This document shows, one piece after another, positions 9,645 through 18,825 of a DNA stretch of 64,000 bases. The DNA comes from Sinimarinibacterium flocculans (lineage in GTDB: Bacteria; Pseudomonadota; Gammaproteobacteria; Nevskiales; Nevskiaceae): the NCBI RefSeq assembly GCF_003201205.1, contig NZ_QICN01000002.1:111780-175779 (forward strand), in the 5' to 3' direction. The translations under genes were made by a program, and so were the position numbers. The first letter of the stretch is position 1. Every line of letters starts with the position of its first letter. Under the pieces are notes generated by a model. The model was not told where the DNA came from. It saw only the letters and a program-made list of their open reading frames with translations, and did no database searches.

Positions 9645-11264
9645 ATGACCGATACCCCCCGCAAGACCAAGACCCTGTTCATCGGCCTCGATGGCTGCAC
9701 CTACACGGTGCTCGACCAGATGACGCGAGACCTGCCGGGCACCGGCATCACGATGCCGTTCATGAAGTCGCTGCTCGAACGCGGCACCCGCGCCAAGCTG
9801 CGCTCGACGCCGAATCCGCTGACACCGCCGGCCTGGTGCTCGATCATGACCGGCCGCAATCCGGGCGAGCACGGCGTGTTCGACTTCATCCGTGCCGAGG
9901 ATCGTGGCGGCGAGGTCTACTGGACGCTGTACGACGCCCGCGATATCGACTGCGAGACGATCTGGTCGATCTGTTCGCGCAAGAACGTCTCGGTCGCGGC
10001 GCTGAATTTCCCCCTGACCGCACCGGCCGCCGAGAACCTCAAGGGCTCGATCGTGCCGGGCTTCATTCCGGCCAAGCACCTGCGTCGCAACACCCATCCA
10101 CGCGAGCTGTTCGAGCGGATCAAGACCGAGATTCCGGGATTCGATCCGAAGGAACTTGCCTGGGACTTCGACAAGGAAAAGCAGGCGATGGAGTCGCTGT
10201 CGGCCGACGAGACCGCGAAGTGGGTGCGCTACCACCTGCCGCGCGAGGAACAGTGGTTCAAGGTCGCCGAGTTCATTCTCCAGAACGATCAGCCGGACTT
10301 CATGGCGGTGATGTTCGACGGCACCGACAAGATCCAGCATCAGGCATGGCCTTGGCTCGATCTCGACCTGCTGCCCGACAACCCGCAGGGCCATGACAAG
10401 GAGATGCGCGAGGTCTGCCTCGAATACTTCCGCAATCTCGATGGCTACATCGAGAAGCTGGTGACACTCGCCGGTCCGGACACCCAGGTGTTTTTCGCAT
10501 CGGATCACGGCTTCACCGCGTCGACCTACGTGCTGCGCATCAATGCCTTCCTCGAAGAGAAGGGCTATCTCGCGTGGGCGCAGAGCGACGGCAGCGACAT
10601 GGCGGTCCGTCGCGAGGCCGCCGACTTCGCCAACCTCGACTGGTCGAAGACCACCGCCTACTGCCGCACGCCGTCAAGCAACGGCATTCATATCCGCGTC
10701 GCCGAAAAGCCGGGCGATCCGGGGATCCGGCCCGAGGACTACGCGTCCTTCCGCGACAAGCTGATCGACGACCTGAAGTCGCTGAAGCATCCGGTCACCG
10801 GGGTGCAGATCGTCGCCGACGTGCTCAAGCGCGAGGCGCATTTTCCCGGCCAGCACATGACCCGCGCCTGCGATCTGACGCTGGTGCTGTCGGACAACGG
10901 CTTCGTATCGATCAAGAACCTCAAGCCCTGCGTCGCCGACCGCCCGCTGGCGATCGGCACCCATCACCCGGACGGCATCTTCATGGCTGCCGGCCCGGGC
11001 ATCGCCGCCGCAGGCATGGTCGACACGCGGCAGATCGTCGATGTCGCGCCGACCCTGCTGCACAGCCTCGGCCTGCCGGTGCCGACCGACTTCGAAGGCG
11101 AGGTTCCGTCGCCGTTCTTCGACGCGGCATGGCTGGCCGCGCATCCGGTGAAGAAGGGGGCACGCACGCGTGCACCACAGCGGCGCGAGCTCGAACAGGA
11201 AATGGACGCCGGCGAGCAGAAGCAGATCATCGAACAGCTGCAGATGCTCGGTTACATGGAATAG
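9645..11264 (+). CDS. Alkaline-phosphatase-superfamily phosphodiesterase/phosphotransferase
   Basis: A 539-residue protein of the type I phosphodiesterase/nucleotide pyrophosphatase group. The N-terminal metal-binding segment FIGLDGCT comes at 12-19. A nucleophile Thr lies in the NPLTPPAWCSIMTGRNPGEHGV region (about 55-75). Further metal ligands are in FDGTDK, FASDHGF (about 285) and GTHHPDG (about 440). There is no signal peptide, so it is probably cytoplasmic. It is co-oriented with the synthase genes and the downstream acetyltransferase/ACP. It may hydrolyse or transfer a phospho-headgroup on the lipid product, but that is inference from position. Substrate unknown. Confidence 0.8.
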   Translation: MTDTPRKTKTLFIGLDGCTYTVLDQMTRDLPGTGITMPFMKSLLERGTRAKLRSTPNPLTPPAWCSIMTGRNPGEHGVFDFIRAEDRGGEVYWTLYDARDIDCETIWSICSRKNVSVAALNFPLTAPAAENLKGSIVPGFIPAKHLRRNTHPRELFERIKTEIPGFDPKELAWDFDKEKQAMESLSADETAKWVRYHLPREEQWFKVAEFILQNDQPDFMAVMFDGTDKIQHQAWPWLDLDLLPDNPQGHDKEMREVCLEYFRNLDGYIEKLVTLAGPDTQVFFASDHGFTASTYVLRINAFLEEKGYLAWAQSDGSDMAVRREAADFANLDWSKTTAYCRTPSSNGIHIRVAEKPGDPGIRPEDYASFRDKLIDDLKSLKHPVTGVQIVADVLKREAHFPGQHMTRACDLTLVLSDNGFVSIKNLKPCVADRPLAIGTHHPDGIFMAAGPGIAAAGMVDTRQIVDVAPTLLHSLGLPVPTDFEGEVPSPFFDAAWLAAHPVKKGARTRAPQRRELEQEMDAGEQKQIIEQLQMLGYME

Positions 11265-11349
11265 ATGTGATCGTCGAACTCGCAGGCCGGCTGCCGTTGC
11301 GAAGCTTCCGGCAGGTGGTCGTGCAGGACAGTCCAGGGAACCCCCACCC

Positions 11350-12168
11350 ATGAGCAGCCATATCGGCCTGACGGCCCAGGACCTGATCGGTTTCGGTCTC
11401 AAGGTCTACGAAGGCAAGTCGATTGCCGGCAGCCTTGTCTACGAGAGCCCGGCCTTCATTCTCGATCCTCGCCGGATCAAGAACTGCAGAGTCGGCGCCT
11501 TCACCTACTTCAACGGTCATTCCACCTCGAGCATGTATGCGACCGAGGTCGGGCGGTACGGCCAGATCGGCGAGTCCTGCATCATCGGCCCGCCCGAGCA
11601 CCCGATGGACTGGTTCAGCACGCACATGTTCGCGTTCACCCAGCGCCAGCATCTGCCGCGCTTCTACGAACTCGAGGACGCGGAACGCCTCGCACCGGAT
11701 GGGCCGACGCCGACGCGCTTCACGATTCCGATGAAGACGGTGATCGGCCACGATGCCTATGTCGGCGCCGGCGCCTTCGTCAAACGCGGCGTCACCATCG
11801 GCGTCGGTGCCGTCGTTGCCGCACGCGCCGTCGTCACCAAGGATGTGCCGCCCTATGCGATCGTCGCCGGCACGCCGGCGCGGATCATGCGCTATCGCAT
11901 GCCCGAGCACCTGATCGAGCGGATGCTCGCACTCGAGTGGTGGCGCTACGATCTCGCACCGCACAAGCACAACGTCGACTTTGCCGACATCGACGGCACC
12001 CTCGGCTACCTCGAAGAGGCGCATGAAGCAGGTAAACTACAGCCTCTGATGCCCCGGACCTACCGGGTCGAGCGCACCCGGGAAGGCTTCAATCTCGACC
12101 GGATGCCGCAACCGCTCTACTTCTCAGAAACCGCATGTCCGTCAGCGACGCCTACTTCGAACGACTAG
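11350..12168 (+). CDS. CatB-like hexapeptide-repeat O-acetyltransferase
   Basis: A 272-residue left-handed beta-helix acyltransferase. Hexapeptide repeats run from about 35 to 75 and again from about 130 to 185 (VIGHDAYVGAGAFVKRG, IGVGAVVAARAVVTKDVPPYAIVAGTPAR). The last segment is the hallmark of CatB/NodL/LacA-type acetyltransferases. The loop with EHPMDWFSTHMF is CatB/Vat-like and usually carries the catalytic His. The ATG at 11350 is preferred: upstream in-frame sequence overlaps the previous gene and reads as unconserved Arg-rich peptide. The 3' end overlaps the ACP gene by 34 bp, a sign of translational coupling. It probably uses an acyl-CoA or acyl-ACP donor; the acceptor is unknown. 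Confidence 0.83.
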   Translation: MSSHIGLTAQDLIGFGLKVYEGKSIAGSLVYESPAFILDPRRIKNCRVGAFTYFNGHSTSSMYATEVGRYGQIGESCIIGPPEHPMDWFSTHMFAFTQRQHLPRFYELEDAERLAPDGPTPTRFTIPMKTVIGHDAYVGAGAFVKRGVTIGVGAVVAARAVVTKDVPPYAIVAGTPARIMRYRMPEHLIERMLALEWWRYDLAPHKHNVDFADIDGTLGYLEEAHEAGKLQPLMPRTYRVERTREGFNLDRMPQPLYFSETACPSATPTSND

Positions 12169-12419
12169 TTACTCTCCTCGAGGACTTCACTCAGGACTGG
12201 GACCACGAATTTGCCGGCGTGATGGGCCGCGATACGCGACTGCTCGCCGACCTGGGCTTCGAGTCGATCGACATCATCCAGCTCGTCGTTGCGATCCAGG
12301 AAGAACTGCTCAAGCGCAAGCTGTCCTTCGACAAGCTGCTGATGAAAGATGGCCGCTACGTCGATGACCTGTCGATCGGTCAGATCGCCGACTACCTGAC
12401 GGCGAACCATCCCGGCTGA
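12135..12419 (+). CDS. Discrete acyl carrier protein
   Basis: A 94-residue acidic helical protein with the phosphopantetheine site in LADLGFESIDIIQLV, Ser near 42. It is a stand-alone type II ACP, unlike the LGIDS tandem ACPs of the megasynthase. It starts inside the 3' end of the acetyltransferase gene in another frame, so the two are likely translated together. The helix II sequence after the serine (IDIIQLVVAIQEEL) resembles ACPs of specialised pathways more than AcpP. It could be loaded by the PPTase at the end of the KS-AT-DH protein and serve as carrier for the neighbouring acetyltransferase. The partner assignment is inference. Confidence 0.88.
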   Translation: MSVSDAYFERLVTLLEDFTQDWDHEFAGVMGRDTRLLADLGFESIDIIQLVVAIQEELLKRKLSFDKLLMKDGRYVDDLSIGQIADYLTANHPG

Positions 12420-12496
12420 GCTCCGCCCGACAGCCGTGTCGGCGCCGCTGTGCGCCGGTTCCGATATGCCGCATACTTCCGGCACATTTTGTCGGG

Positions 12497-13135
12497 GTGT
12501 CACTTTTGTCCCCATCGCCGAAGAAGAAGCCTGCAGCGCGCAAGCGCGACAGTGAACCCAAGCGGGCCTATCTGAGTCGCGACAAGCGCCGGCAGACGCT
12601 GCTGGACGTCGCCTCGACGATCGTTGAGCAGCATGGCTGGGCCGCGCTGACGATGAGCGCACTGGCCGAGCGCGGCGGCACCAGCCGCCAGCTCGTCTAC
12701 CAGCACTTCCCGAGCCTGGAGAAACTGCTGGCCGACACGGCGTGGCACATCTTCCAGGGGACGATGCACGACACCCGTGCGTCGGTTGCGGCACACCCAA
12801 GCAATCTCAGCGAGGCCGCCCGCGCCTCCGAGTCCTTCACGCTCGACCTGCCCCCCGGTCGCGGCGACGCCCTGTGGCAGCTGGTCGCCGGTACCGCCGC
12901 ATCGACGCCGGAACTCGAGAAGATCCGCCATAACCTGCGCCAGCTCATCGTCGGCCTGTGGGCCCCGCTGGTGCGCAAGCAGCTCGGCCTGAATGCCGCC
13001 GACGCCCGTGCCTATGCGTGGATGGCGATCATGTCGTTCTGGGGCATGCGCCAGCTGATCCGTGACGGCGAGGTCAGCCGCAGCCGTGGCGTGCGGCTGT
13101 TCGGCGAGTTTCTCGACCGCCTTTCGCAGCCGTAG
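12497..13135 (+). CDS. TetR-family transcriptional regulator
   Basis: A 212-residue protein with a basic N-terminal tail (KKKPAARKR) and a TetR helix-turn-helix at about 30-75: LLDVASTIVEQHGWAALTMS, then GGTSRQLVYQHFPSLEKLL. The rest is a helical ligand/dimerisation domain. Translation is placed at the GTG at 12497. It directly follows the lipid-synthase locus and lies 1.3 kb from the nearest copy of the 17-bp inverted repeat found at GST loci. It is therefore a candidate regulator of either, but nothing in the sequence proves which. Confidence 0.85.
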   Translation: MSLLSPSPKKKPAARKRDSEPKRAYLSRDKRRQTLLDVASTIVEQHGWAALTMSALAERGGTSRQLVYQHFPSLEKLLADTAWHIFQGTMHDTRASVAAHPSNLSEAARASESFTLDLPPGRGDALWQLVAGTAASTPELEKIRHNLRQLIVGLWAPLVRKQLGLNAADARAYAWMAIMSFWGMRQLIRDGEVSRSRGVRLFGEFLDRLSQP

Positions 13136-13182
13136 CGACGCCAGCGCCCGTATCATGGGCGTTCATCGTCACAGGCTCACCC

Positions 13183-13749
13183 ATGCGCCGTCGCCCATCC
13201 TCCGAAGAAATCGCTGCCGGCGAACGTCCGCCGAGCAAGAGCCAGCTCAAGCGCGAGGACGAGGCGCTGCTCGCGCTGGGCACCGCCCTGCTCGACCTGC
13301 CCGAGAGCCAGCTCGATTCGATCCCGATGTCAGACCGCCTGCGGGCGGCCTTCGCCGACTACCGACGCTTTCCGACGATGGAAGCCCGACGCCGGCAGAT
13401 GCAGTTCATCGGCAAGCTGCTGCGCAGCGAGGACGCCGATCCGCTGCAACACGCCCTCGACGCCCATCAGCGCCTGCGCGACCACGACACCCGCACCCTG
13501 CACGATGCCGAACAATGGCGCGACCGGATCCTTGCCGGCGACGATGGCTGGCAGGCCTGGCTTGCGGTCTATCCGGCCGGTGACACGCGTGCGCTGCGTG
13601 GCCTGATCACCAATGCGCGCCGCGAGATGGAGCAGGCCGAAGACGTCGCGCGACAGCGCGGCCAGGCTCCGCGCAAGGGCAAGCTCTACCGCGAGTTGTT
13701 CCAGAAACTGCGCGCCGTCATGAGCGCCGACGACGCGGTGTCGGACTGA
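13183..13749 (+). CDS. darP: DarP (YjgA/DUF615), ribosome-associated 50S assembly factor
   Basis: A 188-residue basic, helical protein matching the whole DUF615 family. It has the N-terminal PSKSQLKREDEALLALG segment, the central RRRQMQFIGKLLR and the C-terminal YRELFQKLR. In E. coli this protein associates with late 50S ribosomal precursors. It is a housekeeping gene of gamma- and betaproteobacteria and supports the taxonomic placement. No link to the flanking biosynthetic genes is expected. Confidence 0.92.
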   Translation: MRRRPSSEEIAAGERPPSKSQLKREDEALLALGTALLDLPESQLDSIPMSDRLRAAFADYRRFPTMEARRRQMQFIGKLLRSEDADPLQHALDAHQRLRDHDTRTLHDAEQWRDRILAGDDGWQAWLAVYPAGDTRALRGLITNARREMEQAEDVARQRGQAPRKGKLYRELFQKLRAVMSADDAVSD

Positions 13750-13779
13750 CGACGGGCCGCGCCGGCGGATCGGCGTATG

Positions 13780-13796
13780 ATTGACAACCTGTCATC
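13780..13796. promoter_or_regulatory. Putative operator, site A: ATTGACA-ACC-TGTCATC
   Basis: A 17-bp inverted repeat (7-3-7; the TGACA/TGTCA core is perfect) 18 bp upstream of the GST start at 13815. It is strikingly AT-richer than its surroundings and matches three other sites in the window (18809, 27416, 41803). The geometry suits a TetR-type dimer; the regulator is not identified. Confidence 0.6.
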
Positions 13797-13814
13797 TTCA
13801 ATCCGGACATCCCC

Positions 13815-14432
13815 ATGAAGCTCCATACCTCCAGGGGCGCGGTCAGCCCGGCGCGTGTGCAGTTCTTTCTCGCCGAGAAGGGCATCGAGATCGAATGCGC
13901 ACAGGTCAACCTGATGAAGGGCGAGCACAAGACGCCGGAGTACCGCGCGATCTCGCCGAACGGCCGCAGTCCGGCACTCCAGCTCGACGACGGCCGCGTG
14001 ATCTGCGAGACCTCCGCGATCTGCCGCTACATCGAGGCGCTGCAGCCGGAGCCGCCGCTGTGCGGCACGACGCCGGTCGAACGCGCGCATATCGAGATGT
14101 GCGATCGCATGATGGAGTTCGAGTTGATGATGCCGATGGCGATGACCTTCCGGCACACCTTCCCGGCGATGAAGGCACTTGAGGACCAGGTGCCGGAGTT
14201 CGGCGAGAAGCAGCGCGGCGTCGCGCGCAAGCGCGCCGTGCGGCTCGACAAGCAGCTGGTGACGCAGGACTACATCGCCGGCAGCGAGTTCAGCATCGCC
14301 GACATCACCGCGTGGTGCTCGTTCCGCTTCTTCCGCGTCGCCGGCTTCGAGATCACCGACGAGACGCCGCATCTGAAAGCATGGTTCGCGCGGATCAAGG
14401 CGCGGCCGGCGGCGGCGGTGGCGTTCAGTTGA
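13815..14432 (+). CDS. Glutathione S-transferase, classical two-domain
   Basis: A 205-residue cytosolic GST. The N-terminal thioredoxin-like domain (1-80) has SRGAVSPARVQFFLAEKG, the cis-proline region NGRSPALQLDDG, and ETSAICRYIE for glutathione binding. The C-terminal helical domain has GSEFSIADITAWC, with the conserved Asp of the N-capping box near 160. It probably conjugates or reduces electrophilic substrates with glutathione. The ATG at 13815 is preceded by operator-like site A, so expression is likely repressor-controlled. Confidence 0.88.
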   Translation: MKLHTSRGAVSPARVQFFLAEKGIEIECAQVNLMKGEHKTPEYRAISPNGRSPALQLDDGRVICETSAICRYIEALQPEPPLCGTTPVERAHIEMCDRMMEFELMMPMAMTFRHTFPAMKALEDQVPEFGEKQRGVARKRAVRLDKQLVTQDYIAGSEFSIADITAWCSFRFFRVAGFEITDETPHLKAWFARIKARPAAAVAFS

Positions 14433-14540
14433 TCCGCGCTCGCACCGCTCGGGTCGGGTAGCGCCGGCAGACGCGTGCATGCCCCTCGATCCACCGCGCC
14501 CGTGGCGCGGCACTCGGGGCGAACGATCAAGCCGCGGCGA

Positions 14541-16193
14541 TCAGTTCTGCCAGTAAACGTACTCGTCGTCCTCGCTTTCCTCATCGACGAGCGTCTTGTC
14601 GACGAGCACCGGCAGTTCGACGAAGCTCGGCCACATCGGCTCGGCCATCTGTGCCGCGTGTGCATCGAGCAGCGCGCGCAACTCGGCGACCTTGTCCGGA
14701 TGCTGCGCCGAAACCTCGTTCTGCTCGGTGGGATCGATATCGAGGTGGAACAGCCAGATCTTGTCCGGACGCTCGGCGACCTGCAGCTTCCAGCCCGCCG
14801 ATAACACCATCCGGTAGCTGCCGTCGCGCCAGAACAGCGTGTCGTGCGGCGGCGTCCCGGTCTCGCCGAGCAGATGCGGCAGCAGGTTGGCGCCATCGAT
14901 CGGGCGATCATCCGGCAGTGCGGCGCCGGCCGCGGCAACCGCCGTCGGCACGATGTCGATGCTCGACACCGGATGCGCGAAGTCGACGCCCGCGGGAATC
15001 CGCGCAGGCCACTGCGCGACGTAGGGCACGTGCACGCCACCCTCGAACAGCGTCAGCTTCCAGCCGCGGAATGGCCGGTTCACCTCGGGCAGGCCGATGC
15101 AGTTCGGCGCGCCGTTGTCGCTGGTGACGATCAGCAGCGTGTTGTCGGTCAGCCCCTGCGCCTCCAGCGCCTCGCGCACGCGGCCGACGCTGCGGTCCAC
15201 GCCGCGCAGCATCGCGCCGTAGACACGGCGGCGATGATCGGGAATGTGCGCCAGCGCGTCGTAGTCGGCCTTCGCCGCCTGCAGCGGTGTGTGCGGCGCC
15301 CAATGCGCCAGATAGAGAAAAAACGGACGATGACGGTTGGCCTCGATCACCTTCACCGCCTCGTCGCTGTAGTAATCGGTCAGATAAGCGCCCGGTTCGA
15401 ACCAGTCGCCGGCGTTGTAGCTGGTCGCGTAGCGCATGTTCGCCCACAGGAAGCGATCGATCGGATCGAAGTCCTGGCGCGAGTTGACGACGCCGGAATC
15501 ATCGACCGGCAGATACAGCCCGTTCTCCATGTACAGGCTCTCGTCAAAGCCCTGGTTCAGCGGACGCAGCTCCGGGGTGCCGCCGAGATGCCATTTGCCG
15601 ATATGCACGTTGTGATAACCCGCCGGCTTGAGCATCTCGGCCAGCGTGATCTCGGAGGGCGGCAGTCCCAGTTCATCGAAGCCGGCGATGTCCTTCGCGC
15701 GCTCGGCATGCACGACGATCGGCAGGCGCCGGTTGCCTTCGGCATAGATCGTCGAGGCCATCCGCGCCATGTTGCCCGGCGTCGGCGTGTACTCGAAGCC
15801 GAAGCGCGAGTGGTAGCGTCCGGTCAGCAGCTAGGCCCGTGACGGCGAGCACACCGCATTCGCCGAATAGCCGTTGCGAAAGCGCACGCCGGCGGCGGCC
15901 ACGGCGTCGATGTTCGGCGTCGGCACCTCGGGCATGCCGCCGCCGTAGGTGCTGACGTCGTTGTAGCCGAGATCGTCGAACAGGATCACGACGATGTTCG
16001 GCGGCCGCTCGCCAGCCGGTGCCGACGGCGCCTCGGGGCCGCGTTGCCAGTGCACCTCCCGGTTCGGAGCAACCGGATTCCGGATTGCCGATACCCAGCC
16101 GCTGATGTGCAGCAGGACCGGCAGGCGCGCCGCGTACAGGCCCGCAGCGAGCGCGACGACGACGAGCAGCACGATCGGCAGGCGGCGGCTCAT
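14541..16193 (-). pseudogene. Arylsulfatase-type sulfatase interrupted by in-frame TAG
   Basis: Read from the ATG at 16193, the frame encodes a membrane-anchored sulfatase of 550 residues if the stop is read through. It has an N-terminal hydrophobic anchor (about 6-35), metal site [10 protein letters not shown], the sulfatase signature CSPSRA, then KWHLGG and TSDNGAPN. A TAG at 15833-15831 falls directly after CSPSRA, and the frame continues perfectly as LLTGRYHSRFGFEYTPTPGN. Family members have an amino acid (often Q, A or S) at this spot; TAG is one base from CAG or TCG. Ordinary translation would give a dead 120-residue fragment; reinitiation at 15770 would lack the catalytic Cys. The start overlaps the upstream gene by ATGA. 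The cognate maturase gene at 16883-17749 looks intact. Confidence 0.88.
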
Positions 16194-16864
16194 GGACGCG
16201 CTCCGGCATACCACGGCTGCCGTCGCAGCAGACGATGCAGCAGGCCGCCGAGCGCGATCAGCAGCACGGCGACCGGCATCCGCACGAAGAACAGGCTGAA
16301 CACCGGCCTCGTCGGAAACACCTGCGTCTTCTCGATCGCCGCCCACTTGTGGATGCCGACACCGGCACCGGCGAGGTCGACGACCATCTCGACGAGGTCG
16401 CGCCGGCTGCGGTAGCGCACCAGCGCGACGCGTTCCCAGCTCGTGTGGTCGCCCGGCTCGTCGAGAAAGCGACCCGTCGGCGTGGCGAGGAACAGCGGAT
16501 GGCCGCCGTGCGCAAGCAGCACCGGCACGATCGCGCGGTTGTAGCGCGCGTCCGCCTCGAGCGCACTGCCGCCGTAGCCGGCACCCGGCGGATACTGCGC
16601 CTGCTCGCGGAAGTCGATCAGGTTGAGCATGTAGAGCTCGTCGCCGTCGTCGTTCTCGGCGAGCCGGCGCAGTTCCTCGAACAGGCGCGCCTGCCCATGA
16701 CCTTCGCCTTCTGCAGTGCCGGCGCGTTCGCGGATCTGCGCGAAGTAGGCGTCGAGATCGGCGGCATCGAGCACCTCGGCATCGGCGTCGTACCACGCGA
16801 GGAAACCGGCATAGCACAGCGCCAGCACGGCGACGAGGACACGGGGACCGGTGATCAGGGACAT
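16190..16864 (-). CDS. Membrane-anchored DUF1330/ABM-like hypothetical protein
   Basis: A 224-residue protein with an N-terminal transmembrane segment (about 5-24) and a second hydrophobic segment near 185-207. The middle has the pattern [16 protein letters not shown], similar to the MVNWLRFRERAEYP segment of the protein encoded at 22237-23151. This suggests a dimeric alpha/beta-barrel (DUF1330-like) fold. Its TGA overlaps the sulfatase ATG (ATGA), and it starts 18 bp after the FGE gene, so it belongs to the FGE-sulfatase operon. Function unknown. Confidence 0.65.
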   Translation of the reverse strand: MSLITGPRVLVAVLALCYAGFLAWYDADAEVLDAADLDAYFAQIRERAGTAEGEGHGQARLFEELRRLAENDDGDELYMLNLIDFREQAQYPPGAGYGGSALEADARYNRAIVPVLLAHGGHPLFLATPTGRFLDEPGDHTSWERVALVRYRSRRDLVEMVVDLAGAGVGIHKWAAIEKTQVFPTRPVFSLFFVRMPVAVLLIALGGLLHRLLRRQPWYAGARP

Positions 16865-16882
16865 GAAGGTTCTCAGCAGGAA

Positions 16883-17749
16883 TCAGCCGACGGGGTCACG
16901 GGCACAACGGAAACCGACGTGCATCAGCGTTGAATCCGGTGTCGCGTGCGCACGGCCGCTGACGCGAAAGCCGTAGCAGACGTCCGGATCGCAGAGGAAC
17001 GAGCCGCCCCTCTGAGCCTTCTCGCGGGCCGGCGTCGCGGCCGGTACGCCGTAGGGCGCATACCAGTCGGCGGTCCATTCCCAGACGTTGCCCGCGAGGT
17101 CCTCGAAGCCGAGTCCATCGCGACCGTAGGCACCGACCGGCGACGTCGCCTTGTAGCCGTCGGCGCCGGTGTTGAGCGCCGGAAACGCGCCGGTCCAGAC
17201 ATTGGCGCGATAGCGGCCGTCGCGCCGCAGCGCATCGCCGAAGGCATGCCGGCCGCCATGGCCGGCGAGGCGCGCGGCATGCTCGAACTCGACCTCGGTC
17301 GGCAGGCGCTTGCCTTGCGCCGTGCAGTAGGCCTGCGCGTCGTGCCAGCTCACCTGCGTCACCGGATGGGTCTCGGTCGCCGCGGGGCCGTCCGGCCCCA
17401 GCGGCCTGCGCCAGTTCGCGCCGGCGACGAGCTGCCAGCGCCCGCTGCCATAGGTCATCACCGAGGCGCTGCCGATGCGCTCCGCCTCGGTGACGATGTG
17501 CTGGCGCGCGACGTGGCGTGCGAATGCCGCCACCGTGACCGGCCCGCGATCCAGCTCGAAAGCCGCGACCGCGGCGACGAAGGACGGCCTTTCGTCCGCG
17601 CGGCTGGCGTCGTCGCCGATGCGTGTCTGTCCGCCGGGCACGCGGATCATGTCGGCCGCTGCGATCACCGGCAACGCCGTCAGCGCAAGCGCGACGACGC
17701 CCGTGCGGCAGCGTCTCCGGCGCGCGTCGATGGGCGGGCGGACCTTCAT
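16883..17749 (-). CDS. Formylglycine-generating enzyme (sulfatase-modifying factor, SUMF1/FGE type)
   Basis: A 288-residue protein with an N-terminal hydrophobic export/anchor segment (about 15-32) followed by a full FGE-sulfatase domain. Hallmarks are the MIRVPGG start, [38 protein letters not shown] and the C-terminal [15 protein letters not shown] with two cysteines (C253, C258) placed as in aerobic copper-dependent FGEs. RAHATPDS and GFRCA complete the family pattern. These enzymes oxidise the Cys of CxPSR in sulfatases to formylglycine, and the partner sulfatase is two genes downstream. The ATG overlaps the stop of the upstream GST-like gene by 4 bp. An intact FGE beside a broken sulfatase is odd. 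Confidence 0.88.
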   Translation of the reverse strand: MKVRPPIDARRRRCRTGVVALALTALPVIAAADMIRVPGGQTRIGDDASRADERPSFVAAVAAFELDRGPVTVAAFARHVARQHIVTEAERIGSASVMTYGSGRWQLVAGANWRRPLGPDGPAATETHPVTQVSWHDAQAYCTAQGKRLPTEVEFEHAARLAGHGGRHAFGDALRRDGRYRANVWTGAFPALNTGADGYKATSPVGAYGRDGLGFEDLAGNVWEWTADWYAPYGVPAATPAREKAQRGGSFLCDPDVCYGFRVSGRAHATPDSTLMHVGFRCARDPVG

Positions 17750-18774
17750 GGCGCCAGCAAGACCTCGCAGCCGCTGCCGCGCAGTGCCTGCGCCAGCCAT
17801 GCCCGATCGTCGTCGTCCAGCGCCGCCGCCTGCGCGCGCAGCGCGTTCAGGCACTTCACCTGGTACGCGAACACCTTCTGCCGCCAGCGCCCGCCCTGCA
17901 CCGCGCACTCCACCCACTCGCCACCCTCGGCACGGGCCTGTGCATTGGCCAGCAGGAACGGCACGTAACTGCCGCCGATCTCGGCGAGCAGCGGCCCCAG
18001 CGTGACGAGCACGGTGTCGCGGTCCAGCCATTGCGCATCGTCGACGCGCCAGCCGCTCAGGTCCTCGCAACGCGCGGTCCAGGCCACGACGCGCGGCGCC
18101 TCGCGCTCGGCCAGCCGCGCCGAGCCGGGATCGAAGGCGCAGAGCTGCGTGAGCTGTCCGTACAGACCGAAATCGCCGGCCGCGGGACGTTCGCCGAACA
18201 GGAACCGGCGTTGTTCCAGCAGGGACTCCAGCATGCCGAGCAGTCGCCGGTAGCCGGCCTCGAGCATCGCCGCGGTCGCGTCGCTGGAACCGACGATCTC
18301 GCGCCGTCCGATCTGGCGGTCGCCGAACCACTGCGCAAACCGTTCGAGCTGCGCCGCCGGCACGGCGGGGTCGATCTGCCGCATCAGCTGCCGCCGCGCC
18401 CAGTCGATGCCGGCGGCGTCGGCCCAGCGGTAGTGGAACATGAACTTGGTGCACCACTCGTCGCCGTAGTCCTCGACCAGTGCGCTGAGGAAGGCCACGA
18501 CCGGATCGGGCGGCAGCAGCGAGCGTTGCGCGTACTCGCGCTCCAGACGCGCGATCAGCGGCGTCGAGTCCACCGCCGCCTCGCGCATCGCCCCCGTCGC
18601 GTCGTGCCAGACGAGCACCGGAATCACCTGGACCGGCACCGGCGGCGGCGCGACGTACTCCGGACCGTTGCCGACGACCCAGACATGCGCGATGCGCCGA
18701 TAGCGCAGCACCGCCCGCAGCTTGCGCGAGTACGGCGAGCCTTCGTTGCCGATGAGGGTCAGCGGCTGGGTCAT
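17746..18774 (-). CDS. Long atypical GST-like protein (paralogue 1)
   Basis: A 342-residue protein with an N-terminal thioredoxin-like GST domain (GSPYSRKLRAVLRYRRI, then PVLVWHD and DSTPLIARLE) and an extended helical C-terminal part with EDYGDEWCTKFMFHYRW (about 105-120). The later ERPAAGDFGLYGQL has the GST helical-domain Asp. About 100 residues longer than a normal GST. The DEW...RW motif recurs in the proteins at 23182, 24383 and 44134, defining a local family. It starts 35 bp downstream of operator-like site B and overlaps the FGE gene by 4 bp. No CxxC is seen, so glutathione or another thiol ligand is likely; substrate unknown. Confidence 0.75.
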   Translation of the reverse strand: MTQPLTLIGNEGSPYSRKLRAVLRYRRIAHVWVVGNGPEYVAPPPVPVQVIPVLVWHDATGAMREAAVDSTPLIARLEREYAQRSLLPPDPVVAFLSALVEDYGDEWCTKFMFHYRWADAAGIDWARRQLMRQIDPAVPAAQLERFAQWFGDRQIGRREIVGSSDATAAMLEAGYRRLLGMLESLLEQRRFLFGERPAAGDFGLYGQLTQLCAFDPGSARLAEREAPRVVAWTARCEDLSGWRVDDAQWLDRDTVLVTLGPLLAEIGGSYVPFLLANAQARAEGGEWVECAVQGGRWRQKVFAYQVKCLNALRAQAAALDDDDRAWLAQALRGSGCEVLLAP

Positions 18775-18808
18775 GGAACTCTCCTCTCCGCCGCGATGGT
18801 GTGACGAA

Positions 18809-18825
18809 CTTTACATCCTGTCAAT
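18809..18825. promoter_or_regulatory. Putative operator, site B: CTTTACA-TCC-TGTCAAT
   Basis: A 17-bp imperfect inverted repeat matching sites A, C and D. It overlaps the stop codon of the ABC1 kinase gene and lies 35 bp upstream of the GST-like gene that reads leftward from 18774. Its position between two co-oriented genes suggests an internal regulated promoter for the GST-FGE-sulfatase segment. Confidence 0.5.

Noticed and set aside
11170-11349. N-terminal extension of the CatB-like gene
   Set aside because: Overlaps the end of the phosphatase-family gene and encodes unconserved Arg/Ser-rich sequence; the ATG at 11350 matches the family.
12420-12496. Autoregulatory operator before the TetR gene
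   Set aside because: TTTTGTC occurs twice but forms no convincing inverted repeat and does not match the 17-bp consensus.
15831-15833. TAG decoded as pyrrolysine or read through in the sulfatase
   Set aside because: No pyl genes or readthrough context are visible, and the position is not an active-site residue; a nonsense mutation or base-call error is simpler.
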